A stretch of 64,000 nucleotides of DNA from Alicycliphilus sp. UBA6560 (GCA_002434305.1 DJJU01000012.1:124001-188000); one strand, 5' to 3'; positions 20,416-30,581 are shown, counted from the stretch's first letter. Notes: generated by a model not told the origin, from the sequence alone. A program made the numbers and translations.

Positions 20416-21432
20416 CTATTCATAACCGAACGATCGGACACGGGCCTCGTCATCGGCCCAGCCAGAGCGCACCTTGACCCAGACCTCCAGGAACACCTTG
20501 GCGTCCAGCAGCTTTTCCAGCTCCTGGCGGGCCTCGGTGCTGATGCGCTTGAGGCGTTCGCCGCCTTCGCCGATGACCATGGCCTTGTGGCCGTCGCGCT
20601 CGACCACGATGGTCGCGGCGATGCGGATGAAGCGCTTGTACTGCTTGCTCTTTTCCTCGTCGAACTTGTCGATGACGACGGTGGAGGTATAGGGCAGCTC
20701 GTCGCCGGTGAAGCGAAACAGCTTCTCGCGCACCGTTTCGCTGGCGAGGAATTTCTCGCTGCGGTCGGTCAGCTCGTCCTCGCCGTACCACCAGGGTTGC
20801 TCGGGCAGGTATTTCTCCACGATGCCGTACAGCCGCTCGATGTCACCCTTGTTCTTGCCGGACATGGGCACGAACTCAGCGAACGGGTGGCGCTCCTGCA
20901 TGTCCCGCAGCCAGGGCGCGATCTCAGCGCGGCGGTGGACGGTGTCGAGCTTGTTGGCAATCAAGAGCGTGGGGATGCCCGGCTTGAACAGGCTGAGCAC
21001 CTTGGCGTCGGCCAGGGTGAAGCTGCCGGCCTCGACCACGAACAGGATCAGGTCCACGTCGCCGATGGCGCCCATGACGGTCTTATTCAGCGACTTGTTG
21101 AGCGCCGTGCTGTGCTTGGTCTGGAAGCCCGGTGTATCGACGAAGACGAACTGCGTGGCGCCGCGCGTGTGGATGCCGGTGATGCGGTGGCGCGTGGTCT
21201 GCGCCTTGCGCGAGGTGATGCTGACCTTTTGGCCCACCAGCGCGTTCATCAGCGTGGACTTGCCCACGTTGGGCTTGCCGACGATGGCAATCAGGCCGCA
21301 GCGCTGGCCCTCCACCGCGCCCGCCGCCGCGCCGCCGGGGCGCGCCGCGGCGAGCATGGATTCAAGGTCATTTTGGCCTTCAGCGCCCGCCTGCCCTGCG
21401 TCAGTAGCTATGGTTTTGGTAGTACCAGTCAT
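20416..21432 (-). CDS. era: GTPase Era, ribosome assembly
   Basis: 338 residues from ATG 21432, which overlaps the rnc stop by 4 bp. Era binds 16S rRNA near its 3' end and assists 30S maturation. GTPase motifs: G1 GKPNVGKST (52-60), G2 TTRHRITGI, G3 DTPGFQ, G4 NKLD. The C-terminal KH domain contains VIGEGGERLKRISTEAR (split GxxG). E. coli Era is 301 residues; the excess is an N-terminal extension of about 44 residues, and residues about 5-24 of it are encoded by dispersed element copy f. A shorter start inside the extension (ATG at Met26) cannot be excluded. Confidence 0.95.
   Translation of the reverse strand: MTGTTKTIATDAGQAGAEGQNDLESMLAAARPGGAAAGAVEGQRCGLIAIVGKPNVGKSTLMNALVGQKVSITSRKAQTTRHRITGIHTRGATQFVFVDTPGFQTKHSTALNKSLNKTVMGAIGDVDLILFVVEAGSFTLADAKVLSLFKPGIPTLLIANKLDTVHRRAEIAPWLRDMQERHPFAEFVPMSGKNKGDIERLYGIVEKYLPEQPWWYGEDELTDRSEKFLASETVREKLFRFTGDELPYTSTVVIDKFDEEKSKQYKRFIRIAATIVVERDGHKAMVIGEGGERLKRISTEARQELEKLLDAKVFLEVWVKVRSGWADDEARVRSFGYE
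21362..21420. repeat. Dispersed element, copy f, inside the era coding region
   Basis: Within the 5' end of era: TCAAGGTCATTTTGGCCTTC, a decayed arm AGCGCCCG, then GTCAGTAGCTATGGTTTTGG. The two outer flanks match the element well, while the central inverted repeat is worn. It is read in frame as codons about 5-24 of era. Confidence 0.7.
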
Positions 21433-22115
21433 GCCTTCAATGCTTTCAGTTGGGCCAGCATGGCGCTGGCGGCTGCCTGCTCGGCCGCGCGCCGCGAGGC
21501 GCCGGTGCCGCGCGCGCGCAGGCCTTTCTCGGCCACTTCGCACTCCACGTGGAAGACCTGGTTGTGCGCGGCGCCGGTGACTTCGGCAACACGGTAGCCG
21601 GGCAGCTTCAGGCGCCGGCCCTGCAACCATTCCTGCAGTGCGGTCTTGGCGTCCTTGGAGTCGGCCTGCAGACGGGCGCTCAGCTCCACCCCCTCGAACA
21701 GCCGGTGCACCAGCGCCTGCGCTGCCTCATAGCCGGCGTCCAGATAGATGGCACCGATCACCGCCTCCAGCGCATCGGCCAGGATGGAGGGGCGCTGCTT
21801 GCCGCCTGACTTGGCCTCGCCCTCGCCCAGGCGCAGCACCTCGGGCAGCTGCAACCGTGCGGCGATGGGGTGCAGCGACTCCTGGCGCACCAGGTGGGCG
21901 CGGATGCGCGACAGCTCGCCCTCAGGCAACGTGCGCAGCCGCGTGAACAGCAGGGTGGAGACGGCCAGGTTCAGCACCGAGTCGCCCAGGAATTCCAGGC
22001 GCTCGTTGTGCTCTGAGCTGAAGCTGCGGTGCGTGACCGCGCGCTCGAGCAGCGAAGGATCGGAAAACGCATGCTGCAGCCGCTGCTGCAGCGCCGTGAG
22101 ACTGTCGGAAGGCAC
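21429..22115 (-). CDS. rnc: Ribonuclease III
   Basis: 228 residues from GTG 22115 (VPSDSLTALQ). No ATG is available in frame before the conserved region and the open frame further upstream belongs to another gene, so the GTG start is inferred; family length is about 226. The endonuclease domain carries the signature NERLEFLGDSVL (37-48) and ILADALEAVIGAIYLD with the second acidic cluster. The C-terminal double-stranded RNA-binding domain includes ALQEWLQGR and ASRRAAEQAAASAML. It cleaves dsRNA in rRNA and mRNA processing. No strong ribosome binding site precedes the start, so translation may be coupled to the DUF4845 gene 35 bp upstream. Confidence 0.93.
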   Translation of the reverse strand: MPSDSLTALQQRLQHAFSDPSLLERAVTHRSFSSEHNERLEFLGDSVLNLAVSTLLFTRLRTLPEGELSRIRAHLVRQESLHPIAARLQLPEVLRLGEGEAKSGGKQRPSILADALEAVIGAIYLDAGYEAAQALVHRLFEGVELSARLQADSKDAKTALQEWLQGRRLKLPGYRVAEVTGAAHNQVFHVECEVAEKGLRARGTGASRRAAEQAAASAMLAQLKALKA

Positions 22116-22150
22116 CGATGGGAGGAGGAACGGGTGAGGAGAAAGAAAGG

Positions 22151-22519
22151 TCAGTTCGTCGATTCGCTGAACCGGTAGACCAGGTAGGCCGGGCCGGCCA
22201 GCGCGATCTCGCGCGAGTAGCTGAAGGACACGACGACCTTGTCGTTGCGCTTGGTGATCTCCAGGTCCTTGCCGGTGACGGATTCGATGTTGTCGATGGC
22301 CGCGGCGCGGTCGAACGAGGCGCGGATCTCCGGCACCGTGCTGCCGTCGCGGGAGGCCTTGATGGCGGCCTTCTTGATGGCGAAGTACTCGATGAAGATG
22401 GGCACCGACTGCCCGCCAATGGCAAAGACCGCCACGGCCAGCACGCCGATGAAGACGACGCCGATGAAGGACAGCCCCCGCTGGCGCGAGCGGGTCGCAG
22501 CGCGTTGCTTGTTGACCAT
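22151..22519 (-). CDS. DUF4845 small membrane protein
   Basis: 122 residues. A basic N-terminus (MVNKQRAATRSRQRG) precedes one hydrophobic helix (LSFIGVVFIGVLAVAVFAI), and a soluble periplasmic part follows. The family is of unknown function but is nearly always encoded between lepB and rnc in beta- and gammaproteobacteria, exactly as here. The RQRGLSFIG start resembles a pilin-like or secretion pseudopilin N-terminus, although no cleavage context is certain. Confidence 0.85.
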   Translation of the reverse strand: MVNKQRAATRSRQRGLSFIGVVFIGVLAVAVFAIGGQSVPIFIEYFAIKKAAIKASRDGSTVPEIRASFDRAAAIDNIESVTGKDLEITKRNDKVVVSFSYSREIALAGPAYLVYRFSESTN

Positions 22520-22564
22520 GCCTGATTTCCCCCGTTGGTGTTGTATGCGCGGTGCGGCCTGCGT

Positions 22565-23539
22565 TCAGTTGAACGAGCCGATGCGCTTGAGATTGCCGAA
22601 ATTCATCCACACGAAGAAGGCGCGGCCGACGATGTTCTCGTCCGGCACAAAGCCCCAGTAGCGCGAATCGAGCGAATTATCACGGTTGTCGCCCATCAGA
22701 AAATAGTGGCCCTCGGGCACCGTGCAGCTCACGCCTTCCACGCTGTAGCGGCAGTTCTCGCGGAACTTGAAGTTGCTCGCGCCCTGCACGAAGGCGGGCA
22801 CCTCGGGGTTGTTCAGCACGCGGTGGCGCTTGCCGCCCAGGTCTTCCTCGAACTGCTTGAAGTAGCGCATGGCGTCCTGGTCGAAGAAGTCCGGCAGTGC
22901 CGTGGTGGGCACGGCCTGGCCGTTCACCGTCAGGCGCTTGTTCAGGTAGGCCACCTCGTCGCCGGGGATGCCGACCACGCGCTTGATGTAGTCCATGCTG
23001 GGCTGGGGCGGGTAGCGGAACACCATCACGTCGCCGCGCTGCACGGGCGTGCCCTGGGTGATCTTCTTGTTGATGACTGGCAGGCGCACGCCGTAGGTGA
23101 ACTTGTTCACCAGGATCAGGTCGCCCACCAGCAGCGTGGGGATCATGGAGCCGGACGGGATCTTGAACGGCTCGAACAAGAACGAGCGCAGCAGGAAGAC
23201 GATGGCGATCACGGGGAACAGCCCGGCCGTCCAGTCCAGCCACCACGGCTGCATGAGGATGCGGCTCTTGGCCTCCTGCACATCGCCGTCCACCTTCTGG
23301 ATACCCATGCGGTCCAGCTCGGCGCGGCGCTGCGCGGCGGCGTCCTCCAGGGCCTGCGCGGCGCGCCGGCGCCGGGGCAGGAAGAGCAGCCGCTCGGCCA
23401 GCCAGTAAGCGCCGGTGACCGCGGTGGCCAGAAACAGCAGCAGCGCGAAGTTGCCTTCGATAGCACCCGTATACCAGGCGGCCACGTAGCCGACGAAGGC
23501 CGCCAGCACGGCGGCGGTGATGTACTGCATGGCTTGCAT
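22565..23539 (-). CDS. lepB: Signal peptidase I
   Basis: 324 residues. Cleaves Sec and Tat signal peptides at the outer face of the inner membrane. Two N-terminal hydrophobic segments (about 5-24 and 31-48) are followed by a charged cytosolic stretch and a third segment at 106-120. Catalytic Ser131 lies in PSGSMIPTL and general-base Lys186 in DYIKRVVGIPGD. The box E region MGDNRDNSLDSRYWG is intact. ATG 23539 or ATG 23530 could be the start. It lies 6 bp downstream of the lepA stop, so both are surely one transcript. Confidence 0.96.
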   Translation of the reverse strand: MQAMQYITAAVLAAFVGYVAAWYTGAIEGNFALLLFLATAVTGAYWLAERLLFLPRRRRAAQALEDAAAQRRAELDRMGIQKVDGDVQEAKSRILMQPWWLDWTAGLFPVIAIVFLLRSFLFEPFKIPSGSMIPTLLVGDLILVNKFTYGVRLPVINKKITQGTPVQRGDVMVFRYPPQPSMDYIKRVVGIPGDEVAYLNKRLTVNGQAVPTTALPDFFDQDAMRYFKQFEEDLGGKRHRVLNNPEVPAFVQGASNFKFRENCRYSVEGVSCTVPEGHYFLMGDNRDNSLDSRYWGFVPDENIVGRAFFVWMNFGNLKRIGSFN

Positions 23540-23545
23540 GGCCGT

Positions 23546-25354
<1,809 letters not shown>

Positions 25355-25357
25355 CAA

Positions 25358-25733
25358 CGGCTAACGACAAGTATTTGAATTGCAAAGGCAGCGGCCAAGA
25401 AAAAAGGGCGCATCGACTTTAGCGACGCGCCCTGAACCAACAATCTTTGGCAACTGCGATGGTTGGAGCTTCATTGTAGGCAAAAACACCTGCCCGCACA
25501 GCCTGCCCGGCCCCCTGCAGGGGCCATTGCCACGTTGCAAAGAAAATTTATGCACATCTTGTCCACAACCCGCAGCATTGCCGGGTGGCCGTGGACCGCG
25601 CCTGGATTCGTGGGGCGCCCGTCGGCGACCGGCCGGCCCGTGCTGGGCCTGGCAGCCTGCCGCGCACAGGGCGGCGGCGGCCATTTTCGGCGGGTCATTC
25701 TAGCAAAACGCCCCCGGCAGCCAGGAGGAGCGG
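25358..25733. other. 376-bp non-coding stretch between lepA and degP
   Basis: No conventional gene seen. On the minus strand there is a TACAAT box at 25478-25473, then about 69 nt ending in the terminator at 25398-25432, which could be a small RNA or an attenuated lepA leader. An in-frame 37-codon ORF (MKLQPSQLPK at the start) begins at 25474, spans the terminator and ends at 25361, six bases before the lepA start. The remaining 250 bp show only a GC hairpin near 25508. Confidence 0.4.
25398..25432 (-). terminator. Intrinsic terminator upstream of lepA
   Basis: On the minus strand, GGGCGCGTCG pairs with CGATGCGCCC (one G-T pair) around CTAAAGT, followed by TTTTTTCTT. It is 300 bp beyond the degP stop but only 44 bp before the lepA start, so it either ends degP transcripts, ends a small RNA, or attenuates lepA. 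Confidence 0.8.
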
Positions 25734-27218
25734 TCAGCGGGCAGGGCGGATCAGCGCGTACTGCGCCCACTCGCCGCGGCGCACCAGAACGCTGATGGGT
25801 TTGGCCTTGTCGGCCTTGGCCACGGCGGCTTCGAAATCCTTGAGGGTGCGGACCTCGACATTGGCCAGCGCCAGGATGACGTCGCCCTCGCGCAGACCGG
25901 CGCGAGCGGCCGCATCGCTGGCGGTGACGACGCGCACACCGCCCTTGGTCTTGAGCTCCTTTTCCTGCGCCGGCGTGAGCTCGGCCACCACCAGGCCCAG
26001 CTGCTGGGCCGAGCTGGTCGGTTGCTGCTTGCCGTTCTGGCCGCCCTGCCTGTCTTCGCCCTTGGCCACAGGCTTTTCGTCCGGCTCGATCTCGGCGATG
26101 GTCACCGTGAGGTCGCGCGCCGCGCCGCGGCGAAACACCGTGATGCCAGCCTTGGTGCCTGGCTTGGTATTGCCCACCAGGCGCGGCAGGTCGGCCACCT
26201 TGTCCACAGGCTTGCCGTCATAGCGGGTGATGATGTCGCCCGCCTCGATGCCGGCCTTCTCGGCGGGCGAGCCCGGCTCGACGCCGCGCACCAGCGCTCC
26301 TTGCGCCTTGCCCAGACCGATGGATTCGGCCACGTCTTTGGAGACGCCCTCGATCTGCACGCCGATGCGCCCGCGCGAGACGCGGCCGGTGGCACGAAGC
26401 TGCTCACTGACGCGGATGGCCTCGTCGATGGGGATGGCGAACGAGATGCCCATGAAGCCGCCAGAGCGCGAATAGATCTGGCTGTTGATGCCCACCACCT
26501 CGCCACGCATGTTGAGCAGCGGGCCACCCGAGTTGCCGGGGTTGATGGCCACATCGGTCTGAATGAAGGGCAGGTAGTCGCCCGTGTCGCGCTGCTTGGC
26601 GCTGACGATGCCGGCCGTCACCGTGTTCTCCAGACCAAAGGGCGAGCCGATGGCCATGACCCATTCGCCGGTCTTCAGCCGGCTCACGTCGCCCACCTTC
26701 ACGGCTGGCAGGCCAGTCGCCTCAATCTTGACCACCGCCACGTCGGTGCGCTTATCGGCGCCGATAATCTTGGCTTTGAACTCACGCTTGTCGGTCAGCG
26801 TCACGATGACCTCTTCGGCTCCCTCGACGACGTGGGCGTTGGTCATGACGAAGCCATCGGCGCTCAGAATGAAGCCAGAGCCCACGCCACGCGGCTGCTC
26901 TTCGCGCTGCTGCGGCCCCTGCTGGCGCGGCACGTTGGGCACCGGCAGGCCGAAACGGCGGAAGAACTCCAGCATCTCCTCGTCCATGGGCCCGGCGGAG
27001 CGTGTGCTGACACGTTCGGTCGTGCGGATGTTGACCACCGAAGGGCCGACCTGGTCCACCAAATCGGTGAAATCAGGCAGGCCGCGCACCGCTGCTCCAG
27101 ACTGCGCCAGCGCGGGTGTAGCGGTGGCAAACAGGCCCGCACCGCCGGCAAGGCCCAGGGCCACCGCCAGAGCGCAGGCAGACAGACGGTTTCGGGAGGC
27201 AGGAGTGGTGGTGAACAT
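25734..27218 (-). CDS. degP: Periplasmic Do-type serine protease (DegP/MucD)
   Basis: 494 residues. A Sec signal peptide (core CALAVALGLAGGAGLF) ends at ALA before QSGAAV. The trypsin-like domain has His129 in TNAHVV, Asp159 in RTDVAV and Ser230 in NPGNSGGPL, a complete triad. Two PDZ domains follow (about 275-370 and 395-490). It degrades or refolds damaged envelope proteins in the periplasm. It lies downstream of rpoE and rseA on the same strand, the usual envelope-stress arrangement, and is probably under sigma-E control. No rseB gene lies between. Confidence 0.95.
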   Translation of the reverse strand: MFTTTPASRNRLSACALAVALGLAGGAGLFATATPALAQSGAAVRGLPDFTDLVDQVGPSVVNIRTTERVSTRSAGPMDEEMLEFFRRFGLPVPNVPRQQGPQQREEQPRGVGSGFILSADGFVMTNAHVVEGAEEVIVTLTDKREFKAKIIGADKRTDVAVVKIEATGLPAVKVGDVSRLKTGEWVMAIGSPFGLENTVTAGIVSAKQRDTGDYLPFIQTDVAINPGNSGGPLLNMRGEVVGINSQIYSRSGGFMGISFAIPIDEAIRVSEQLRATGRVSRGRIGVQIEGVSKDVAESIGLGKAQGALVRGVEPGSPAEKAGIEAGDIITRYDGKPVDKVADLPRLVGNTKPGTKAGITVFRRGAARDLTVTIAEIEPDEKPVAKGEDRQGGQNGKQQPTSSAQQLGLVVAELTPAQEKELKTKGGVRVVTASDAAARAGLREGDVILALANVEVRTLKDFEAAVAKADKAKPISVLVRRGEWAQYALIRPAR

Positions 27219-27343
27219 CAGCGGCTTTTTCCAGTCAAAGAGTCTTGTTGTTGCGGCCCGCGCTCAGCCGGCGGGACGCAGCTTGGAAAGGCGACAGGCG
27301 CATTGGTTCCCCAACGCCTGCGGGGCCGAAGCGGCGGAGCAGC

Positions 27344-27991
27344 TCAGTGTTCGCGCCCCGCGAAGGTGGCGTTGCGCAGGAAGCCTGCCGGCATCTGCAA
27401 CGCCGATGTGCTGTTGCCCAACTGGCGATGGGCGGCCAGAAGCTCGTCCAGGCGCGGGTCGCGGATCATGACCTGCGCGCCCTGTCCGGGTTGCGCCGGG
27501 CCTTCGGCGTTGGCGGCAACGACGGCCTGCGCTGGCAGGGACGGGGCGGGCGCCGCAGCCAACTGCGCGCCCTGCGGGGCAGTACTCAGGCCCACGTAGG
27601 CGTTCCAGCCGAGCACGGCCACAGCGGCCAGCGAGGCGAAGCCCGCAGCCAGCTTCCAGCGCAGCACCTGTGCATTGGCGGCGGGATCGTGGCTGGCCTG
27701 CGGGCCGAGCGGCTCCGCCAGCGGCTGCAGTGCCGAAGGCGCCAGGCGCGCGGGCGCTCCCTCTTGCGCCATCTGGCTGCGCAGGCGCGCCAGCAGCGCG
27801 CCATCGGCCGGCGCCAGGGCCGGTGCGCTCTGGCGCAGGGCATCGCCCACCATGTGGTACAGCTGCCAGCAGGCGCGGCCTTCCTCGGTGGCCGAAAAAT
27901 CCATCGCACTTGCGAAGTCCGGCCCGTGCAGCTCCCCGTCGGCCAGGGCCGACAGGCGTTCACGCATCATCACAGCGTCTTGATCGTTCAT
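27344..27991 (-). CDS. rseA: Sigma-E factor negative regulator, RseA-type anti-sigma factor
   Basis: 215 residues. The cytoplasmic N-terminal part (RERLSALADGELHGPDF) has the RseA_N pattern of a short helix bundle that masks the sigma factor. A single transmembrane helix lies near 125-142 (FASLAAVAVLGWNAYVG), and a periplasmic tail rich in Ala, Pro and Gln follows. It should hold RpoE inactive until site-specific proteolysis. It lies 25 bp downstream of rpoE. The C-terminal periplasmic part is short and no RseB-like partner is encoded next to it. Confidence 0.85.
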   Translation of the reverse strand: MNDQDAVMMRERLSALADGELHGPDFASAMDFSATEEGRACWQLYHMVGDALRQSAPALAPADGALLARLRSQMAQEGAPARLAPSALQPLAEPLGPQASHDPAANAQVLRWKLAAGFASLAAVAVLGWNAYVGLSTAPQGAQLAAAPAPSLPAQAVVAANAEGPAQPGQGAQVMIRDPRLDELLAAHRQLGNSTSALQMPAGFLRNATFAGREH

Positions 27992-28016
27992 GGTTTCACC
28001 CGTTCTGGCTGTCTGG

Positions 28017-28652
28017 CTACCAACGTTTGCCCGAGCGCTTGTCGAGCAGCGGCTTGACGCGCGCGGAAATCGCCTCGCGCGCCCGGAAGATGCGCGAGCG
28101 CACGGTTCCGATGGGGCAGTCCATGGCTGTGGCGATTTCCTCGTAGGTCAGACCTTCGATCTCCCGCAGCGTGACGGCCTGGCGCAGCTCTTCGGGCAGC
28201 GCCGCCATCGCGGCGTTGACCGCGGCGGCGACCTCCTGGGCGGCCAGCACAGTCTCCGGGGTTTCATCGCTGGTTAGTTCGCGATCGAGCAGCGAAGTTT
28301 CATCATCATCCTCAGACGCACTGCGCAGCGCGCTTTCGGTGATGACCGGGTCGCGGCGCAGATCCACCAAGGCCTTCTTGGCCGTGTTCACGGCAATGCG
28401 GTACAGCCAGGTGTAGAACTGGGCATCGCCGCGGAACTGGTGCAGGGCGCGCCAGGCCCGCAGGAAGGCCTCCTGCGTGATGTCGGGCACCAGGTCCACG
28501 TCGCGTACCATGCGGCCGACCAGTCGCTCCACCCGTCGCTGGTACTTGATGACCAACAGTTCGTAGGCCCGTTGGTCGCCCGCCACCGCGCGCTCCACCA
28601 GCCGCAGGTCGCTATCGGCGGGAGAGGGGCTGGCAGGTGGAGGAGCTGTCAT
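28017..28652 (-). CDS. rpoE: RNA polymerase sigma-E factor
   Basis: 211 residues from ATG 28652. An ECF sigma factor: region 2 has AYELLVIKYQRRVERLVGRM and DITQEAFLRAWRAL in the usual order with FRGDAQFYTWLYRIAVN, and region 4 has LPEELRQAVTLREIEGLTYEEIA plus GTVRSRIFRARE, split here only for quotation. The acidic linker DDDETSLLDREL between the regions is typical of the RpoE/AlgU group. It directs envelope-stress transcription, with RseA as its anti-sigma factor directly downstream. Confidence 0.95.
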   Translation of the reverse strand: MTAPPPASPSPADSDLRLVERAVAGDQRAYELLVIKYQRRVERLVGRMVRDVDLVPDITQEAFLRAWRALHQFRGDAQFYTWLYRIAVNTAKKALVDLRRDPVITESALRSASEDDDETSLLDRELTSDETPETVLAAQEVAAAVNAAMAALPEELRQAVTLREIEGLTYEEIATAMDCPIGTVRSRIFRAREAISARVKPLLDKRSGKRW

Positions 28653-28676
28653 GTCGTTGATCGTTGTGCCTGCCGT

Positions 28677-29177
28677 TCAGGAGGAGGAGGCTTCATCGGC
28701 GGAGGGCTGGGCAGGCGCCGCAGGGGCGCGGGAATATAACGCACGGCGAATGGCCGGCCAGGCCCCGGGCAGGGGTGCCGCGGCATCCTGCTGCAGCCAC
28801 AGCCAGCACAAACCACCCCGCGAGAGGCGTCCATGCAGCAGCAATGCGAACTGCAGGTCCAATCGCACCTCGGGCCGGCCAGCTAGCAGTTCGGCCTGCG
28901 GCGTCCCGGCCCGTTGCAGATACCACTCGCCGCCGTCCCACAGCAGTTGCCCACGAGGGAGGCGGCGCTGCCAGGACCAGGCAGCTGCGCTACAGCCCAG
29001 CCACAACAGCAGCCCTGCCATCGCCTTGAACGCCTGATGGGTGTTGCCCAGTCCACCGGCGAGCCAACAGCTGACGGCCACCAGCCCTGCGGCGCTGACA
29101 GCCACCAGTACCCAGGCCACACCCTGGGAAGGCCCGACTGCGTGGCGCGCCGGCGGGGGCAGCAAATGGCCACGCAT
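28677..29177 (-). CDS. Small inner-membrane protein, YgfX/CptA-like (tentative)
   Basis: 166 residues. Two hydrophobic helices (about 21-41 and 50-67) form a hairpin, followed by a soluble part with LLWDGGEWYLQRAG near 78, LDLQFALLLHGRL and CWLWLQQDA, ending in a low-complexity Ala/Pro/Ser tail. A membrane hairpin followed by a short beta-rich domain with a DGxW core is the topology of YgfX/CptA proteins. The match is by pattern only. It sits between fabF and rpoE, with 47 and 24 bp gaps, so it is probably co-transcribed. Function unknown; the start at ATG 29177 is the only good one. Confidence 0.6.
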   Translation of the reverse strand: MRGHLLPPPARHAVGPSQGVAWVLVAVSAAGLVAVSCWLAGGLGNTHQAFKAMAGLLLWLGCSAAAWSWQRRLPRGQLLWDGGEWYLQRAGTPQAELLAGRPEVRLDLQFALLLHGRLSRGGLCWLWLQQDAAAPLPGAWPAIRRALYSRAPAAPAQPSADEASSS

Positions 29178-29224
29178 ACGAGAGGCGAGAGGCGGCTCAG
29201 GTAGCCGAGCCGGCCTGCCGCGGC

Positions 29225-30469
29225 TTACACACGCTGGAAGACCAGCGTGCCGTTGGTACCGCCGAAGCCGAAGTTGTTCTTGAGCGCCACGTCCATCTTC
29301 ATGTCACGCGCGGTGTTGGCGCAGTAGTCGAGATCGCACTCGGGATCCTGCTCGAAGATGTTGATCGTGGGCGGCACCTTCTGCTGGTGCAGTGCCAGCA
29401 CGGTGAACACACTTTCGATGCCGCCGGCGCCGCCCAGCAGATGGCCAGTCATGGACTTGGTGGAGCTGACGACCATGTTTTTCGCATGGTCGCCCAGGGC
29501 CGCCTTGATGGCGTTGGTCTCGTTCAGATCGCCCAGCGGCGTGGAGGTGCCGTGCGCGTTCAAGTACTGGACCTGGTCGGCATTCACGCCGGCATTGCGC
29601 AGGGCCGCCTGCATGGCGCGGCGCGGGCCGTCCATGTTGGGCGCCGTCATGTGACCGGCGTCGGCGCTCATGCCATAGCCCGTGAGCTCGGCATAGATCT
29701 TCGCGCCCCGCGCCTTGGCGTGTTCGTACTCCTCCAGCACCAGCACGCCCGCGCCCTCACCCAGCACAAAGCCGTCGCGGCCCTTGTCCCAGGGACGCGA
29801 TGCCGTTCGCGGGTCATCGTTGCGCGTGGACAGGGCGCGCATGGCGGCGAAGCCGCCCACGCCCAGGGGCGAAACCGTGGCCTCGGTGCCACCAGCGACG
29901 ATGACGTCGGCGTCGCCGTACTCGATCTTCCGCGCCGCCTCACCAATGCAGTGCAGGCCGGTGGTGCAAGCAGTGACCACGGAGAGGTTCGGGCCCTTGA
30001 AACCGAAACGCATGGACACGTGGCCCGCCACCATATTGATGATGGAGGCCGGCACGAAGAACGGCGTGATGCGCCGCGGCCCACGTGCTTCCAGCTCGGC
30101 ATGGGTGTTCTCGATCAGCGGCAGCCCGCCGATGCCGGAGCCGATGATGCAGCCAATGCGCGTGGCCAGCTCTTCATCCAGCGCCTCGCCGGTGGGCAAG
30201 CCCGCATCCTGCACGGCCTCCTGCGCGGCGGCGATGCCGTAATGGATGAAGGTATCCATCGTGCGCGCATCCTTGGTGCTCAGGTAGGCGTCCAGGTCGA
30301 ACCCCTTGACCTCGCCGGCGATCTTGCAGGCGAAGTTCGACGCGTCGAACCGGGTGATGAGGTCGATGCCGGACTTTCCGGCGAGGATGTTGGCCCAGGC
30401 GTCCTGCACCGTGTTCCCCACGGGGCTGACGCAACCCAGGCCGGTCACGACAACGCGACGACGGCTCAT
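29225..30469 (-). CDS. fabF: 3-oxoacyl-[ACP] synthase II
   Basis: 414 residues from ATG 30469. Condenses malonyl-ACP with acyl-ACP in chain elongation. The catalytic triad is visible: Cys168 in TACTTGLHC, His in NAHGTSTPLGD and His in MTGHLLGGAG. The N-terminus RRRVVVTGLGCVSPVG and the C-terminus NNFGFGGTNGTLVF are typical. Length equals the family norm. Last of the fab genes, following acpP by 112 bp. Confidence 0.97.
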   Translation of the reverse strand: MSRRRVVVTGLGCVSPVGNTVQDAWANILAGKSGIDLITRFDASNFACKIAGEVKGFDLDAYLSTKDARTMDTFIHYGIAAAQEAVQDAGLPTGEALDEELATRIGCIIGSGIGGLPLIENTHAELEARGPRRITPFFVPASIINMVAGHVSMRFGFKGPNLSVVTACTTGLHCIGEAARKIEYGDADVIVAGGTEATVSPLGVGGFAAMRALSTRNDDPRTASRPWDKGRDGFVLGEGAGVLVLEEYEHAKARGAKIYAELTGYGMSADAGHMTAPNMDGPRRAMQAALRNAGVNADQVQYLNAHGTSTPLGDLNETNAIKAALGDHAKNMVVSSTKSMTGHLLGGAGGIESVFTVLALHQQKVPPTINIFEQDPECDLDYCANTARDMKMDVALKNNFGFGGTNGTLVFQRV

Positions 30470-30581
30470 GCGTTAAAAACCTTGTAGCTATGGGATGCGC
30501 GGCGCCGCTGCTGCGGCAATGCGCAAGCCAGAAGAAACCAGCGGCCCTGACCGGGCCGGGGATCCGGCAGAGGGCTGGAGA

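Noticed and set aside
25559..25567. TTGTCCACA resembling a DnaA box between degP and lepA
   Set aside because: A single box with a mismatch at the third base, no AT-rich unwinding region or further boxes, and no dnaA/dnaN or parAB gene nearby.
30472..30495. CCTTGTAGCTATGGG upstream of fabF as a further copy of the dispersed element
   Set aside because: Only the AGCTAT block is present; the inverted core and the GGAGGC side are absent, so it cannot be told from chance.
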